The position numbers were made by a program, and so were the translations under genes. A stretch of DNA of 64,000 nt from positions 133,563,089-133,627,088 of the forward strand of contig NC_030808.1 in assembly GCF_001704415.2 (NCBI RefSeq), given 5' to 3'. The stretch is from Capra hircus (taxonomy: Eukaryota; Chordata; Mammalia; Artiodactyla; Bovidae). The notes below the pieces were generated by a model. It was not told the origin of the DNA and made no database searches. It worked only from the letters and a program-made list of their open reading frames with translations. Positions 11,677 through 23,099 of this stretch are shown here, in pieces; position 1 is the first letter of the stretch; each line of letters begins with the position of its first letter.

Positions 11677-12324
11677 TAGAAGAAAAGACTGCTCTCAGGT
11701 GTCTTCTGCATGCTTCCTGGGCTTAGGTACCCATTTCTTCCAATGCTCCATCCTAGGGTTTGGTTTTGCTTTCCCTCAGCATCCCAGGGCTTCCTGTGGC
11801 CATGCTCCCTATGATGGAGTCAGAGCCCAGAAGCAACCCCAGCACCCAAGGCTGGGGAAAAGTTCTCAACCGAGTTCATTGGGGTCATCAACCTCTACCT
11901 TGACACCTAAGGCAAACAACTCTACCGCCTCTATTTTCAGCTCTGTATCTCACTTTCCTGATCCACCAAGGGAGAGGTAAAGGGCACTAACCTCATAAGG
12001 TCACTTTAGGATTAAAACAGGCAATCCATATTGAAGCATTGAACACACTGACTAAACATGATTAACTTAGTTTGGATCACTTCTGGAACCTGAGATAAAG
12101 TTTTGCAGACAGAGAATTTATTTCGGAAAGAAATGGCAGGGAATAGGACTGGGTAACTGGGAGGTCCACATACAGCCCTGGGCAGAAAGAAGCAAGAAGG
12201 AGGTAGGGCCAAAATTCTTGTTCTTGAGTAGGTCACCACCATTGCCAACTGGGTCTCAATCCTGCCAGGGTCCTCTGCAAAGCAGTGTCTCTTGGGATTT
12301 TCCATCTGAGGGATAGGAGAGAAG
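11677..12324. other. unassigned DNA
   Basis: About 650 bases with no recognised repeat and no open frame with recognisable similarity. Confidence 0.3.
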
Positions 12325-12709
12325 AGAATTTTTTTAATATATATATATATATTTTAATTGAATATGGTTGATTTACAGTGTTATGTTAATTTCTGCTGTA
12401 CAAAAAAGTGACTCTTTTACACACATATATACATTTTTTCTTATACTTTTTCCATTTATCCCAGAATATTGAGTATAGTCTCCAATAAATACTATACAGT
12501 AGAACCTTGTTGTTTATCCATTCTACAGGTAATAGCTTGCTTCTACTAACCCCAAACTCCCAGTCCATCTCCTCCATTCCCCCTTACCCTTGGGAACCAC
12601 AAGACTCTTCTCTATGCCTGTGAGTCTATTTCTGTTTCATACCCTGGGTACGTTTGTGGCATATTGTAGATTTCACATACAAGTGATATTATATGGTATT
12701 TGTCTTTCA
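12325..12709 (-). mobile_element. L1 3' end, antisense
   Basis: Starts with T-rich and (AT)n sequence, then 'gatttacagtgttatgttaa' (12370-12389), 'ctgctgtacaaaaaagtgac' (12393-12412) and 'cccttgggaaccacaagact' (12587-12606), the ruminant L1 3' UTR on the minus strand, ending in the ORF2 end. Purine-rich sequence on both sides ('gagagaagagaattt' and 'gaagagagaagaattt') could be a degenerate target duplication, with an indel. Confidence 0.75.
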
Positions 12710-13180
12710 GGAAGAGAGAAGAATTTATTGTTGCCCATTGGCCACAAACAGCCTTCTTGTTGTTGACTTCCTTGTGCTTTCTGACCGCATATGAAAGTGT
12801 CAGCAGGTTCCCAAAATGTGCCACACTGAAGAATCCAAGAATCCCTCAAAAGCAACAGGAACAGGGTGCATTGGAAACAAGGTGCTATCAGGTTACATTT
12901 GCATAGACGTGGTTGCAGCAAGTGTCCAATACACAGTGCTCCATAAACCTTTGTTATTTTTCTTCTTCTTGTCCCAAGTCCAAGGTCACATTCACCCTTC
13001 GTCAGCCACATGCTGGTCCTGGTCATCATTTTGGCAGAGGACCAGTTTTCCCAAGAACCTCAGAGCTGCTTGTGGTGACCTGCACTGTCTATCAACACCA
13101 AGTTCAGACAAATTGCACACACAGCAAAGCATCCTGAGCCCCTCTCCTGTAGGCCATCTTCATGACCCCCAGGTATCATG
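12710..13180. other. unassigned DNA
   Basis: About 470 bases without a recognisable repeat. Overlapping short frames on both strands are not conserved families that I recognise. Confidence 0.3.
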
Positions 13181-13225
13181 TACTTACTCAATCTGAGTTT
13201 CCTAATCTACAAAATGGGTGTTGGG
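13181..13225 (+). mobile_element. MIR core fragment
   Basis: 'ctgagtttcctaatctacaa' followed by 'aatggg' (about 13193-13218) matches the most conserved part of the MIR SINE in sense orientation. Flanks are too decayed to extend the call. Confidence 0.5.
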
Positions 13226-13989
13226 GTGTGGGGAGAGTGGCATCACAGAGCCTTTCTCCAGGTTGGAGGAAAGGGCTTTTCCGAGGTACCCGCAGGGAGG
13301 AACTATGGGATGGTCTGCCCCAAAAGCAGATGGGGTGATGATCCTCATTTCCCAGCAGCCTGCAGAGGATACAGATGCGGCCCCTGATAGTGTTTTTGGA
13401 ACATAGAGAGGGCAAGGAAGAGGCCTGAGCTCTATTGCTGCAAAGGTGGACATCAAGGGAACATGTGCAACAAAGGGCACTGGGGACACAGACCCCAGAA
13501 GCAGGTCACATCCTCCACCAGACAGGGAAGAACTCTGAGGGTGAGTGAGAGCATGGACTGTGTCCCTCCCTCCCTACTCCAAGTCTTTCCAAGCCTACAG
13601 TGAGTAAGGGGAAGTCAAAACTGGCAGTCTAGACTGGAGATGACCAGAAAGTCCCAACTTGTCCAAGATATACCTGAAAGAAGGGAAGTGGAGATTGGAC
13701 AAAGTGTAACTGGAGGCAGAAATTGGAGGAAAATCTCTTCAGGAATGTGCCCTGCAGAGTTTAAATGTATCAATGAGATGGTTACATGTGTAGAGCCGGG
13801 TACCAGAGTGAACCACTGTGGGGCCAGTTCACAGCATGCCTGCATCTCACACTCACTTTCCTACAAAGTGGTCCATGGCATGGAGAGGTTCAGGGCTGCC
13901 TTCCTGCCCAAATCAGAGCGTCATGCTTGATTGTCTTCATTCTTTTCCTGGAAATGATGCTGAATAAGAATCAGACAGAGCCGCTGTCT
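13226..13989. other. unassigned, probably single-copy DNA
   Basis: No repeat recognised. Frames of 60-96 aa on both strands overlap one another and resemble nothing I know. Confidence 0.3.
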
Positions 13990-15639
13990 CCTACTTTTCT
14001 GTAATTTCACCCAGGAAGGCGACTGGCCAGGACTGGGTAATTACCCCTGGCCTTCCCATCTGTGCTGGAGATGAAGCCTGGCATTCAGCCATGGGTGTTC
14101 CGATCTGTGCTCCAGGCAAAGGAGCTCCTGACAAGCGCACTGACACTTGCATTGCTCTCCTGCCAGCACGAAGCACAACTTTAATTAAACAAGGTTGCTT
14201 AAAAGTGTGACAGAAGAGCTGGGGCTCAGACAGCCCTTTCTCTCCTATGACATCACCCCGCTTGTGCTCCTTCTTTCTCCTCGCCTCCGAACTAATCTTC
14301 CCTTGGCATCTGCCATTCTCTGCCTTTAGACCATTGAGATTTCAACTTCTCCTCTCAAAGCCCTTTGCAGAAATAAACTCTGAAGCCAAATCTGGTAGGG
14401 AGTGGAGGCAGAAAAATCTTCCTCTCTGGGCTGCCGCTTTGGGAAGAGGGAAGTCTTTTTGTACCCTCTCCTATTCATCCCTTACCCTGGTCTGTGTGTG
14501 CATAGTAAGAGTAAGGAATGTGACCATCTGATTGAGTTTTCATGGTGTCTAGGAGGTGCATGATTTGCTCAAAATCTCGCCTATGGGGAAAAATCTGCAG
14601 GCCTCCCACCAATCATGTCTCCATTATGTCCACAGACCTGAACAGTCCCTCCAGGACAGTTGAGGGGAAACCTTGTTTCCGCAGGATCTTGGGGACCTCA
14701 GTCTCAAGCCGATTCCTTAGCACAATACAGGAACAGGAAGGGACAGAGGGCTGGGAAGAGGGCAGAGTCACATTTCTGTAGAAATCTGGCCAAGTTCCAG
14801 TTGGCTGACCTCCCGGGCATCACGGCCAGGCACGCCTTCTGCATCGCTATTCACTGCCCACTAGAATTAAGGTCCGGGCTTCTCTGATTTTTGCATTTAG
14901 TTGCTTTAAATAAAAAAGGGTCTCCTTTTGCTTGGAGGCGGAGATGTCTTTTTTCCCTTTAAGTAGAATACTGTAATTCTGCTCTGAATTCTTGAAGTTA
15001 ATCTTTGGTAAGCTGCCATAGTTAAAGGAAGGAGAAAGAAAAACTGAATAAATAATCTCACCGTGCTGGATAACTAGGTGTCAGAGATGGATAGAGGGAG
15101 ATAAGGGCCTCTTCCTGGTGACTTATTCTTGGTGTGGAACTTATCAGGACAGGGAGGATAGCCTTGGAGTGAATGTTTAATCAGGGGAAGTGGTGAGCAA
15201 TGGGCAGACTCATTACGTCTGCCTTCTGCAGTGTGATCCTCAGGAAGGGGGAAAACAGTGCCCTTGTCCTCCCCTCTTGTTAACAGTTTTTAATTTTTCA
15301 AGGCATTAACATTCTTTTTAAATAAGTGACAAGTTCTGAAGGGTTTTTTTTTTTTTTAATAACTCTGAATTGACTAAAAGTTGGATTGAGAACGTCATTT
15401 CTTTTTTTTTTTTTTCTGGAAATTTTCCCCAGTCTTTGAAGTACTCCCAACTATATTCTCCCTTCAGAGAGAAAATGGTTGTTTTCAAAGTTGCCTTTTA
15501 AGCAGCAACGCTGTTTTTTCTCTGCTGAGAGCTGCTCTTGTGCACTTCAAAAGCAGAGCATGTCAGCCTTCTCCACCCTGTCTCTCCCCTTTGAAGTAAG
15601 TGTGGGGGCAGCTGCTGTCTCTTAATCACACTCTCTGGC
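13990..15639. other. longest repeat-poor stretch, candidate regulatory DNA
   Basis: About 1.65 kb without a recognisable transposable element, unusual in this window. It holds an ATF/AP-1-like 'tgacatca' (14248-14255), a homeodomain-type 'ttaattaa' (14181-14188), and two poly-T runs (about 15343-15358 and 15402-15415). No long open frame. The regulatory idea is inference from repeat avoidance and motif content only. Confidence 0.2.
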
Positions 15640-15836
15640 ATTTCCATGGCACTCTACAGTTTTCAAAGCTCCTTCATAGTCATTTCCTTATTTGATCCTC
15701 ACGACAACCCCTGAGGTAGGCAGAGCATGTATCTTTATCCCCATTTTACAGATGAGAAACCTAGGGTTCAGAGAGATGGAGATTTGTCCCAAAGTGACAT
15801 AACTTCCAAACTAGAGGAGACTGGACCAGTGTCGAG
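15640..15836 (-). mobile_element. MIR-family SINE, antisense
   Basis: 'tggcactctacagttttcaa' (15647-15666), 'tttgatcctcacgacaaccc' (15692-15711), 'ccccattttacagatgagaa' (15740-15759) and 'gggttcagagagatgg' (15764-15779) give the minus-strand order of MIR (MIR3/MIRc-like). The right part decays near 15830. Confidence 0.85.
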
Positions 15837-16471
15837 CCTTTGATGGCTATATCAGGGCTTTCCCCACCAGACTGCATTGCATTTCCCTGTTGGCGCTTGA
15901 GGGACCAGTGATTGAGAAGCTGGAGTAACTAAGGTATTTGAGGTCAACCCTGTCCAATGTAGGGGATGTGTGTGCTCCCTGAGGCTTTCTGTGCTCAGTT
16001 CTGGAGACCATGTCAGGAATAGAACCCGAGGAAGACTTTCCTGGCTACGATGGAACAAAATTAGGTCAGATAAAGCTGAGCATTGGCAGATTTCATCCCC
16101 AGCTCCCATGCTCCATAAATTCCCACAGCTGTGGCTGCTTCTTCCCCCACCTCTGGACTCAGCCCAGGCCTGGCCCTGGGAGCAGGAACATCAGATGCTC
16201 TGGCTCAGAAACTGCTGGTCCAACTAGTCCATGGTGACATTGTCTTTCAATGACTAAACTTCAGCTCATTTTGAACCCATTCCAATATGTTATTCATTTT
16301 TGTCCACAGCTTAACTCCTATGTCTAGGGTAAAATTCAATGCAGAATCAAGCTTCCATGACAAGGAGTCATCTCTTTTACCTGTACATCCATGAGCTGAA
16401 ACTTAGGGAAATTGCATTTTTTAATATATGTATATATCTATATCTATGTGTATATATATATATATGTCTTT
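15837..16471. other. unassigned DNA with a TA-rich run
   Basis: Mostly unremarkable; a mixed (TA)n/(TATC)n tract lies at about 16422-16466, immediately before the antisense CHR SINE. The tract is on the side where the SINE's A-rich tail would be, and may have grown from it. Confidence 0.35.
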
Positions 16472-16733
16472 TTAAATTAATTAATTATTGGCTGCATCAG
16501 GTCTTAGGGAAGGTGGGATTTTGCTTGAAGCATGCAGGATTTTCCACTCTGACACGTGGGCTGTCTAGTTGAGGCATGGAGGCTCAGTAGCTGTGGAACA
16601 CCTGCTTAGTTGCTGCACACCGGTTTAGTTGCCGCACGGCATGTGGGATTTTAGATTACCCACCAGTGACTGAACTCACACCTCCTGTTTTGGAAGGCAG
16701 GTTCTTAACCACTGGACCAGGAGGGAAGTCCCA
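16472..16733 (-). mobile_element. CHR-type tRNA SINE (cetartiodactyl), antisense
   Basis: Minus-strand order of the CHR family: 'ttggctgcatcaggtctta' (16488-16506), 'tagttgctgcacaccgg' (16607-16623), 'gccgcacggcatgtgggatt' (16631-16650), then the tRNA-derived head 'ttcttaaccactggaccagg' (16702-16721) and 'gggaagtccc'. CHR SINEs are shared by ruminants, whales and hippos, so they predate Bov-tA. Confidence 0.85.
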
Positions 16734-16949
16734 GAAATTTCTTTCAATTTAGACACATTATACTCAAGACTCTTCATTTGGTTATTTCATCGACTGGTTC
16801 CTCCAACAAGTGACATATATGCAGTGCTTGCCCTGAGATGTGGCTGAGAAATAAGTGAATCCAATGCAAAAAGAAGCAAGGATGTTTTGGGGTGGGAGTG
16901 CCAGGATGGACATGAGCCCGGGTGCTGTGATTATCTCAGGTCAGAACTA

Positions 16950-17340
16950 GGAGTCAGAGAAGACTTCTCGGTGAAGGGAAGGCCTGATCTGGCTCCTGAC
17001 CTGTGAACAGATGACATGTGAGCCAGGCAAGGAGGGACAAAGAGGGGAAACAGTCAGAGAGGACATTCTTGAAGGAAGAAGCAGCACAGAGAAATGCCAG
17101 GAGGTGAGGGGAGGGTGCATTGGGGGCTAAAAGTAGCTCAGTGTGATGAGAGCATAGAATTTGGAGACGAAGAGAGAGGTGTTACGTGAGTCCAAAGTGT
17201 GAGGGCTTAGTCATAAAGGAACACATTAAGAATCTTGGGCTTTATCCCAAAGTCAATATGTAGTTTTAATAAAAGTTTTTAAGCATGATAATGTCATGCT
17301 CAGATTTGCATTTTAGAAAGATCATTCTAGTTGCAGCCTT
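16950..17340. repeat. ancient interspersed repeat, second copy
   Basis: Blocks 'aggcctgatctggctcctga' (about 16981-17000), 'gaaggaagaagcagcacaga' (17073-17092), 'gggctttatcccaaagtcaa' (17237-17256) and 'agatttgcattttagaaaga' followed by 'tcattctagttgcagcct' (about 17301-17338) are in the same order as the repeat at 9.69-10.11 kb. Strongly diverged, mammal-wide age. Confidence 0.55.
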
Positions 17341-18031
17341 GAGAATCCAGCACAGATATACAGAGACCCAACCCTTCCCACAGGCCTGCTCAAGACATAG
17401 GCGATTTGAAAGAGACAGTAATAACAGCATGCTAGTTCCTCATTTTCCTGGATCCCCTAAGCTCTGTACTTTTATCTAACAAAGTCACAAGAAAACAATT
17501 AACCTCCAAATAAAATAAATATATTTATATTTAAAAATAAAACAATAAAAAATGGAGGAAGAAAAGAGGGAAGAAAGGTACCAGGAAAGCATAAAGTAAA
17601 GAAGTAGAGGCCTAATTACTATTTGCTTTTTTTGTTATAGTCTCATAAGGTGGCTTATGAGAATTTTGAAGAGTGACTGGTTGGGGGAGGGTTAAATATT
17701 TTATGAAAATCGCATTATGCTTTTGTGTATAAAAATATGTTAATAAAATACTAAAGGTAGGTTTTGGAAGGCATTAAAAAAAAAAAAAAGAAAACAAAAG
17801 GCTTGGCCTGGGTCATTTTACTTCCCCCACAGACATGACATTGCAGACCCGGAATTTAATGATGTTTCCTTTATGCAAGAACCATTCATCAGGAAAAATG
17901 CTCTGCGTTTTTGTCAAACTGAAGTTAAAGACATTATCCATCAATGTCTTTTATTTGAGGAGCCTTTTATTTTATATATTTTTAAAATGTTTATGTTTAT
18001 TGTCATTGTCTAAGACACTCTAGCTGCTTTT
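17341..18031. other. AT-rich unassigned DNA
   Basis: Includes A/T-rich runs at about 17500-17560 and an A14 run near 17776. No repeat family recognised; no coding potential. Confidence 0.3.
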
Positions 18032-18300
18032 TAAAAATTTTTATTGGAGTACGACTGCGTTACAATATTGTGCTAGTTTCTGCTGTACAGCAAAGTGAAT
18101 CAGCTATACATATAGCCCCTCTTTTTTAGATTTCCTTCCCGTTTAGGTCACCACGGAGCATTGAATAAAGTTCCCTGTGCTATACAGTAGGTTCTCATTT
18201 GTTATCTGTTTTATACATAATAGTGCATATGTGTCAATCCCAATCTCCTGATTCATTTCACCTTTTTGTTCCCCCTTGGTAACCATAATTTTATGTTTAT
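18032..18300 (-). mobile_element. L1 3' UTR fragment, antisense
   Basis: 'ttattggagtacgactgcgt' (18041-18060), 'ctgctgtacagcaaagtgaa' (18080-18099), 'cagctatacatatagcccct' (18101-18120) and 'tatacagtaggttctcattt' (18181-18200) are the ruminant L1 3' UTR on the minus strand. Short, 5'-truncated. Confidence 0.85.
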
Positions 18301-18925
18301 TAAAAATGTTTTCTCAAATCTTTTTTTAAAAAAATAAGTAAAAGATTCTTTAATTCTCTAGTGTTTCATAATTTTCAAAAGTTTCACATACAAGATTTCA
18401 TATAATCCCATAATAACCTTCCCTTACAAGAGCCTCCCTTTTAGAACTTTTCTTCAGCACCAATAAAAACATCCAACATGGCTTTCCTATTTGTGATGTG
18501 AGTCCTGTATACACCTTTCTGGGTTGTTGTGAAGGTTGACTGTTCTTTTATCTCTAAGTCTTGAAGACTAACATTCATTCTACCAAGTTAGAGAAGTGAA
18601 TGAAATAATACATAGAGAGTGTTTGCCATGTTGTAGGTGCTGAAATAACATTGATAACTTCTTCTTCCTGCAAACAAACCTGTGGGCTTTATTTCATCTG
18701 AAGGTGAGGACCATCTAAATCGCTTCTTTGTCTTTCCTTCCTTTCTGCCAGGAAACTCAGAGCTCACTTAGGCTTCAACTGTAGCGTCCTGCCAACATCT
18801 GTTCTTCTGTTCCTTTTTTCAGATTTCTATTTGCTTTCACTTTGCATCATTCTACTTTGTATGCATTTATGTTTTATACCTACCTCCAATGGACTCAAAG
18901 TTGGCAAATTTAAGTTCATAATAGG
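18301..18925. other. unassigned AT-rich DNA
   Basis: No recognised repeat; no convincing open frame. Confidence 0.3.
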
Positions 18926-19078
18926 TTTGTTGTTGTTTCGTCACTAAGTCACGTCTGACTCTTTGTGACCCCACGGACTGTAGCTCGACAGGCTCCTCCA
19001 TCCATGGAATTCTCCAGGCAAGAATACTGCACTGGTATGTGGATTCCTTACCACTGAGCCACCTGAGGAGCCCCCTGC
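18926..19078 (-). mobile_element. Bov-tA SINE, antisense, internally shortened
   Basis: 'gttgttgtttcgtcactaag' (18930-18949), 'gactctttgtgaccccacgg' (18957-18976), 'attctccaggcaagaatact' (19008-19027) and the reverse complement of the tRNA head, 'ttaccactgagccacctgag' (19049-19068). Part of the middle of the consensus is missing after 19035. It ends ten bases before a BovB element. Confidence 0.85.
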
Positions 19079-19085
19079 AACAAGA

Positions 19086-19985
19086 TTCAGTTCAGTTCAG
19101 TTCAGTCGCTCAGTCGTGTCCGACTCTTTGCAACCCCATGAATCGCAGCACGCCAGGCCTCCCTGACCATCACCAACTCCCGGAGTTCACTCAGACTCAC
19201 GTCTATCCAGTCAATGACGCCATCCAGCCATCTCATCCTCTGTCGTCCCCTTTTCCTCCGGCCCCCAATCCCTCCCAGCATCAGAGTCTTTTCCAATGAG
19301 TCAACACTTCGCATGAGGTAGCCAAAGTAGTGGAGTTTCAGCTTCAGTATCATTCCTTCCAAAGAAATCCCAGGGCTGATCTCCTTCACAATGGACTGGT
19401 TGGATCTCCTTGCAGTCCAAGGGACTTCTCCAAAAGTCTTCTCCAACACAACAGTTCAAAAGCATCAATTCTTCGGCGCTCAGTCCAACTTCACAGTCCA
19501 ACTCTCACATCCATACATGACCAATGGAAAAACCATAGCCTTGACTAGACGGACCTTAGTCAGCAAAGTAATGTCTCTGCTTTTCAATATGCTATCTAGG
19601 TTGGTCATAACTTTTCTTCCAAGGAGTAAGTGTCTTTTAATTTCATGGCTGCAGTCACAATCTGCAGGGATTTTGGAGCCCAAAAAAATAAAGTCTGACA
19701 CTGTTTCCACCATTTCCCCATATATTTGCCATGAAGTGATGGGACCAGATGCCATGATCTTCGTTTTCTGAATGTTGAGCTTTAAGCCAACTTTTTCACT
19801 CTCCACTTTCACGTTCATCAAGAGGCTTTTTAGTTCCTCTTCACTTTCTGCCATAAGGGTGGTGTCATCTGCATATCTGAGGTTATTGATATTTCTCCCA
19901 GCAATCTTGATTCCAGCTTGTGCTTCTTCCAGCCCAGCATTTCTCATGATGTACTCTGCATAGAAGTTAAATAAGCAGGGTGACA
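19086..19985 (-). mobile_element. BovB LINE (RTE class), 5'-truncated, antisense
   Basis: The 3' end is marked by the tail repeat 'ttcagttcagttcagttcag' (19087-19106), which is ACTGA-type on the element strand. The element runs leftward through the ORF2 C-terminal region to the reverse-transcriptase palm, where it is truncated near 19985. About 900 bases of a roughly 3.2-kb family. BovB entered ruminants by horizontal transfer, which is established for the family and not shown by this copy. Confidence 0.95.
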
Positions 19986-19986
19986 A
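19102..19986 (-). pseudogene. BovB ORF2 remnant: RT palm and C-terminal region
   Basis: Frame 19986-19480 (168 aa) carries the RT catalytic motif in 'RYADDTTLMAESEEELKSLL' and the conserved 'GCESWTV' block, then ends. A second frame, 19449-19102 (115 aa), resumes with 'PWTARRSNQSI' and ends with 'HGVAKSRTRLSD', the normal C-terminus. At least one small deletion between 19450 and 19490 causes the break. No endonuclease domain or N-terminal RT fingers: lost by 5' truncation. Confidence 0.9.
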
Positions 19987-20691
19987 TAAGTCAATTTATT
20001 TGGTTATCAGCATCATGGTAGTAAAGTTGAACACCTTAAGCTTCTTTCTGCCCGTGTCCCAGAAGTCTCAAGAAGGTCTCCATGCATCTCATTCACTCTG
20101 GTTGAATTTTGTCATTTTGCCTTTTAGTTCCTCCTCATAGTGACCAGTGTGATATGATGCTCTGACTGGCTTATAGCTATCTATGGATAGCGTGGAGCTG
20201 AGGGTGGATCATTTTACCTAATTTGCAAGGATTTACAGTGAGAAAAAATTGAGTTCCAAAAAATTCAATGGTATTGCTTTTTTCCCAGAGAAAGTGAATG
20301 GATGTTGTGTGGCAAAAAGGATAAATGAAACAGCGCTGGGGCCATCCCGGGACCAGCTATTTACCTGATATATCTTACCCCCAAGACTACCCTTTCCTAC
20401 TTTAGTCTATGATGCTAGGGCTGAGACTCTGCAAACTCTGCTTCCCAGGGTCTCCTGTTGGTGGGACTTTCTATGAAATCTCACCAATAGGAGGCACTAG
20501 GGAAGACTGGAAAAGAGAAGAGGAAAAGGGAGTATTTCTTTCAGTTTTCATGTTTTCTTCATCTTAACTCCAATAACAAAAGAAGGTTGGCTCCAGCCCC
20601 AGCTTCTTTTAACCCTTTCAGAACCATTCTTTCCTGAGCCATTGCCTCTAATTCTTTCACGTTTATTGTTTCTGGACATATATCCAGAGGT
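19986..20691. other. unassigned DNA
   Basis: About 700 bases between the BovB and the next SINE with no recognised repeat. Nothing coding is supported. Confidence 0.3.
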
Positions 20692-20895
20692 GTGTGCAAC
20701 TCTGTGCAACCCTATGGACTGTAGCCTGCCAGGCTCCTCTGTCCATGGGAATCTCCAGGCAAGAATACTGGAGTGGGTTTCCATTTCCTCCTCTAGGGGA
20801 TCTTCATGACCTAGGAATCAAACCTCTTGTGTCTCCTGCTCTGGCAGGTGGGTTCTTTACCACTAGTGCCACCTGGGAAGCCCAGATCCAGAGGT
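20682..20895 (-). mobile_element. Bov-tA SINE, antisense, with perfect 10-bp target duplication
   Basis: Body 20692-20885: 'ggactgtagcctgccaggct' (20716-20735), 'aagaatactggagtgggttt' (20761-20780) and the reversed tRNA head ending 'gccacctgggaagccc'. It is flanked by 'atccagaggt' at 20682-20691 and 20886-20895, a clean target duplication of an LINE-driven insertion. Confidence 0.95.
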
Positions 20896-21871
20896 AGATC
20901 ACATGTCCCAGATGACAGGTGCAAAGTCTGTCCCAGAGGCGAATAGCTGAGAGGCTCAAATAACTGCAAGATTTTGCTAACTTACATAAGCAGAGACCTG
21001 GAAAATAGTCTGGGAATGATTTATAAGGTGATAGAGCAAGAAGGATTGTCTATAATAGTGGATCAGGCTGAACTTATCTATATGGTTCTTGGTTAGTCGA
21101 CTGAAACCTGAGTTTAGTGATGCTGAGCTGCTCAAACTTCCCTGGCATGATAGAGAGGAAAGTCAAGATGCAGAAAGAAATAAAAGTGTTGAGGTGGATT
21201 TATCTCATACAGGCTCCACACTTCCTCAGCTCCAATAAGCCCACCAAAAGGTCCAGGTTGCGTTTTCTTAATTAAGGTATTGAGAAGAGCATTAATGGGG
21301 GAACACCTGAAATCTTACATAGCTCTCTTGTGGCCATCTGTAGGAGATTCTGCCTCTGAAGTGGTTTACTGATTTCAGTGATATTGATAGAATTCTGGAG
21401 TAGCAGAAACCAAGTGACAACATCAAACTGTCAGAGACAAGGTGAACAGAATAACTATAATGAGTAGCAAGGATGAAATGGTCATCATATTTGAACAGTT
21501 TTAACCCACAGGTATTTCTGGCAGTTGGCTAGTTGATCACAGTGTTCTAAGGAATAAATTGTATAGGCAGGCTCTTAGACTGTTTCTTCACCGATACAAC
21601 AGGAGAAACTAGAGTCTGCTGGTCAGAAACCTGGAGAGAGATGTTAGAATGAAGGATACTGGTTTCTCTCCCAGCTTCAAAGCCTAAATCAGGTCACAGA
21701 ACCAGAGCCCTTGATGGCAGGAAAGACTGAGTTCTCTTGAGACAAGTCCCTGCAACTCTACTTCCTTATCTGCCCCCACAATTCTTCAAAGGGATAGGAG
21801 GCCATTTACTAGGATGATTGTATACAAGCTAATGCATAATATCGATACTCCTGAAATTAACCAGACACTAG
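20896..21871. other. unassigned DNA
   Basis: Nearly 1 kb without a recognised repeat; no coding frame supported. Confidence 0.3.
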
Positions 21872-22000
21872 GAGAAGGAAATGGCAACCCACTCCAGTGT
21901 TCTTGCCTGGAGAATCCCAGGGACGGGGGAGCCTGGTGGGCTGCTGTCTGTGGGGTCGCACAGAGTCGGACACGACTGAAGCGACTTAGCAGCAGCAGTG
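21872..22000 (+). mobile_element. Bov-A2 SINE, single monomer
   Basis: 'aggaaatggcaacccactcc' (21877-21896), 'ggagcctggtgggctgctgt' (21929-21948), 'ggacacgactgaagcgactt' (21969-21988) and a short (AGC)n tail. Only the right-hand monomer of the normal dimer is present. The 109-aa frames spanning it on both strands come from the SINE and are not genes. Confidence 0.95.
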
Positions 22001-22284
22001 CTGATTTAATGTTAATCTTTAAGGACCCAAAATGCAAGAGAGGAGCATGTGGAGGTTTGGTGACAAATGGGGCCCGATTCTGTCCCATAGTAATCTTCAG
22101 CTCTGGAAGTCCTTTATGTTTATTCATTTTCCTTATTCTTTAACATACAATTAGGATAGACATAATCGACAACCAGTAGGACTCCCTCGTTGGCTATCTG
22201 ATTTAAGAAATAAAGACTCATGCAGTAGGAAAGGCCAAGAAAAAGCTTCTGGAACTTTTCATTCTTATTAGGATAGTTAGCTAG

Positions 22285-22424
22285 CCCAAGGCAATGGAGA
22301 AGGAAGTGGCAACCCACTCCAGGATTCTTGCAGGGAGAATCCCACTGGCAGAGGGCCTGGCAGGCTGCAGTCCATGGGGTTGCAAACAGTGAGACACGAC
22401 TGAAACGACTGGGGCCTAAGGCAA
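22285..22424 (+). mobile_element. Bov-A monomer with 10-bp target duplication
   Basis: Body 22295-22414 ('agaaggaagtggcaacccac' near 22298; 'gagacacgactgaaacgact' 22391-22410). Flanked by cccaaggcaa (22285-22294) and cctaaggcaa (22415-22424), a duplication with one mismatch, hence an older insertion than those with perfect duplications. Confidence 0.9.
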
Positions 22425-22439
22425 CCTCATACCTCAAGG

Positions 22440-23035
22440 GAAACTGCAAAGATTAGTGCCACTGTTAAAGGCTTGACAGATGCACGGCGGCCGTTTTTCT
22501 CAACTCCTGTTGAGTTTGGTCTGCTTGGCGTGTGCAGGAGGTGAAGGGATCTTGGAGAGGGACTGTGGAGCATTGTAAATTTAGTTATGCACTGGCACCA
22601 ATTACTGCAGCTGTTCCAGATGTTGAATTTCTCCTGGAACAAATCGGCACAATCCCTGGAACCTATTACACAGCTATTTGTACAGCAAGAGCTCTTAGCA
22701 TTGTATCAGTTACCAAGGGCGACTAGAAGTGGCTCTTTTTCACTGGGCTAGACTGCAGGACACCCTCCTGATTACCTTCGACTAGACTACATCAACTCTC
22801 CTACTCTTTGCCATGTAATCTAGAGAATCAGTCATCTTGACGTTGTATAGAATACCACACTGATCACTGCCAGTTCTGAAAATCAGAAAGTACAAAGTAC
22901 CTTAAAATTTTAGAAAGAAACATTGGTGTCAGAGGATAGGAGATAAATCCCATAAAATGTCAAGGGCCTACAACCTCAGTAACAAGTCTAGAGCTCCTAT
23001 GAGCTGGGTCACACGGGATATAACCTTCATTGTAC
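22440..23035 (+). pseudogene. decayed endogenous retrovirus pol fragment (RT region)
   Basis: Successive plus-strand frames carry pieces that follow the order of a retroviral reverse-transcriptase region: a segment before the RT fingers (about 22440-22530), a 64-aa frame (22532-22726) with a 'PITAAVPD' block and a 'PGTYY' block, a stop at 22724-22726, then shifted frames with multiple stops to about 23035. The catalytic motif is not intact. The resemblance is to class I-like pol, but class assignment is uncertain. No LTR, gag or env was recognised next to it. Non-functional. Confidence 0.5.
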
Positions 23036-23099
23036 TTCTAAGAAGAGGAAACAACATTTTTTGGATTTCTTTGGGTTTTGTTTTTCTTTCTTTTTAATT

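Noticed and set aside
12816..13196. 126-aa and 118-aa frames on opposite strands around 12.7-13.2 kb
   Set aside because: Mutually overlapping chance frames; composition is low in complexity and no domain is visible.
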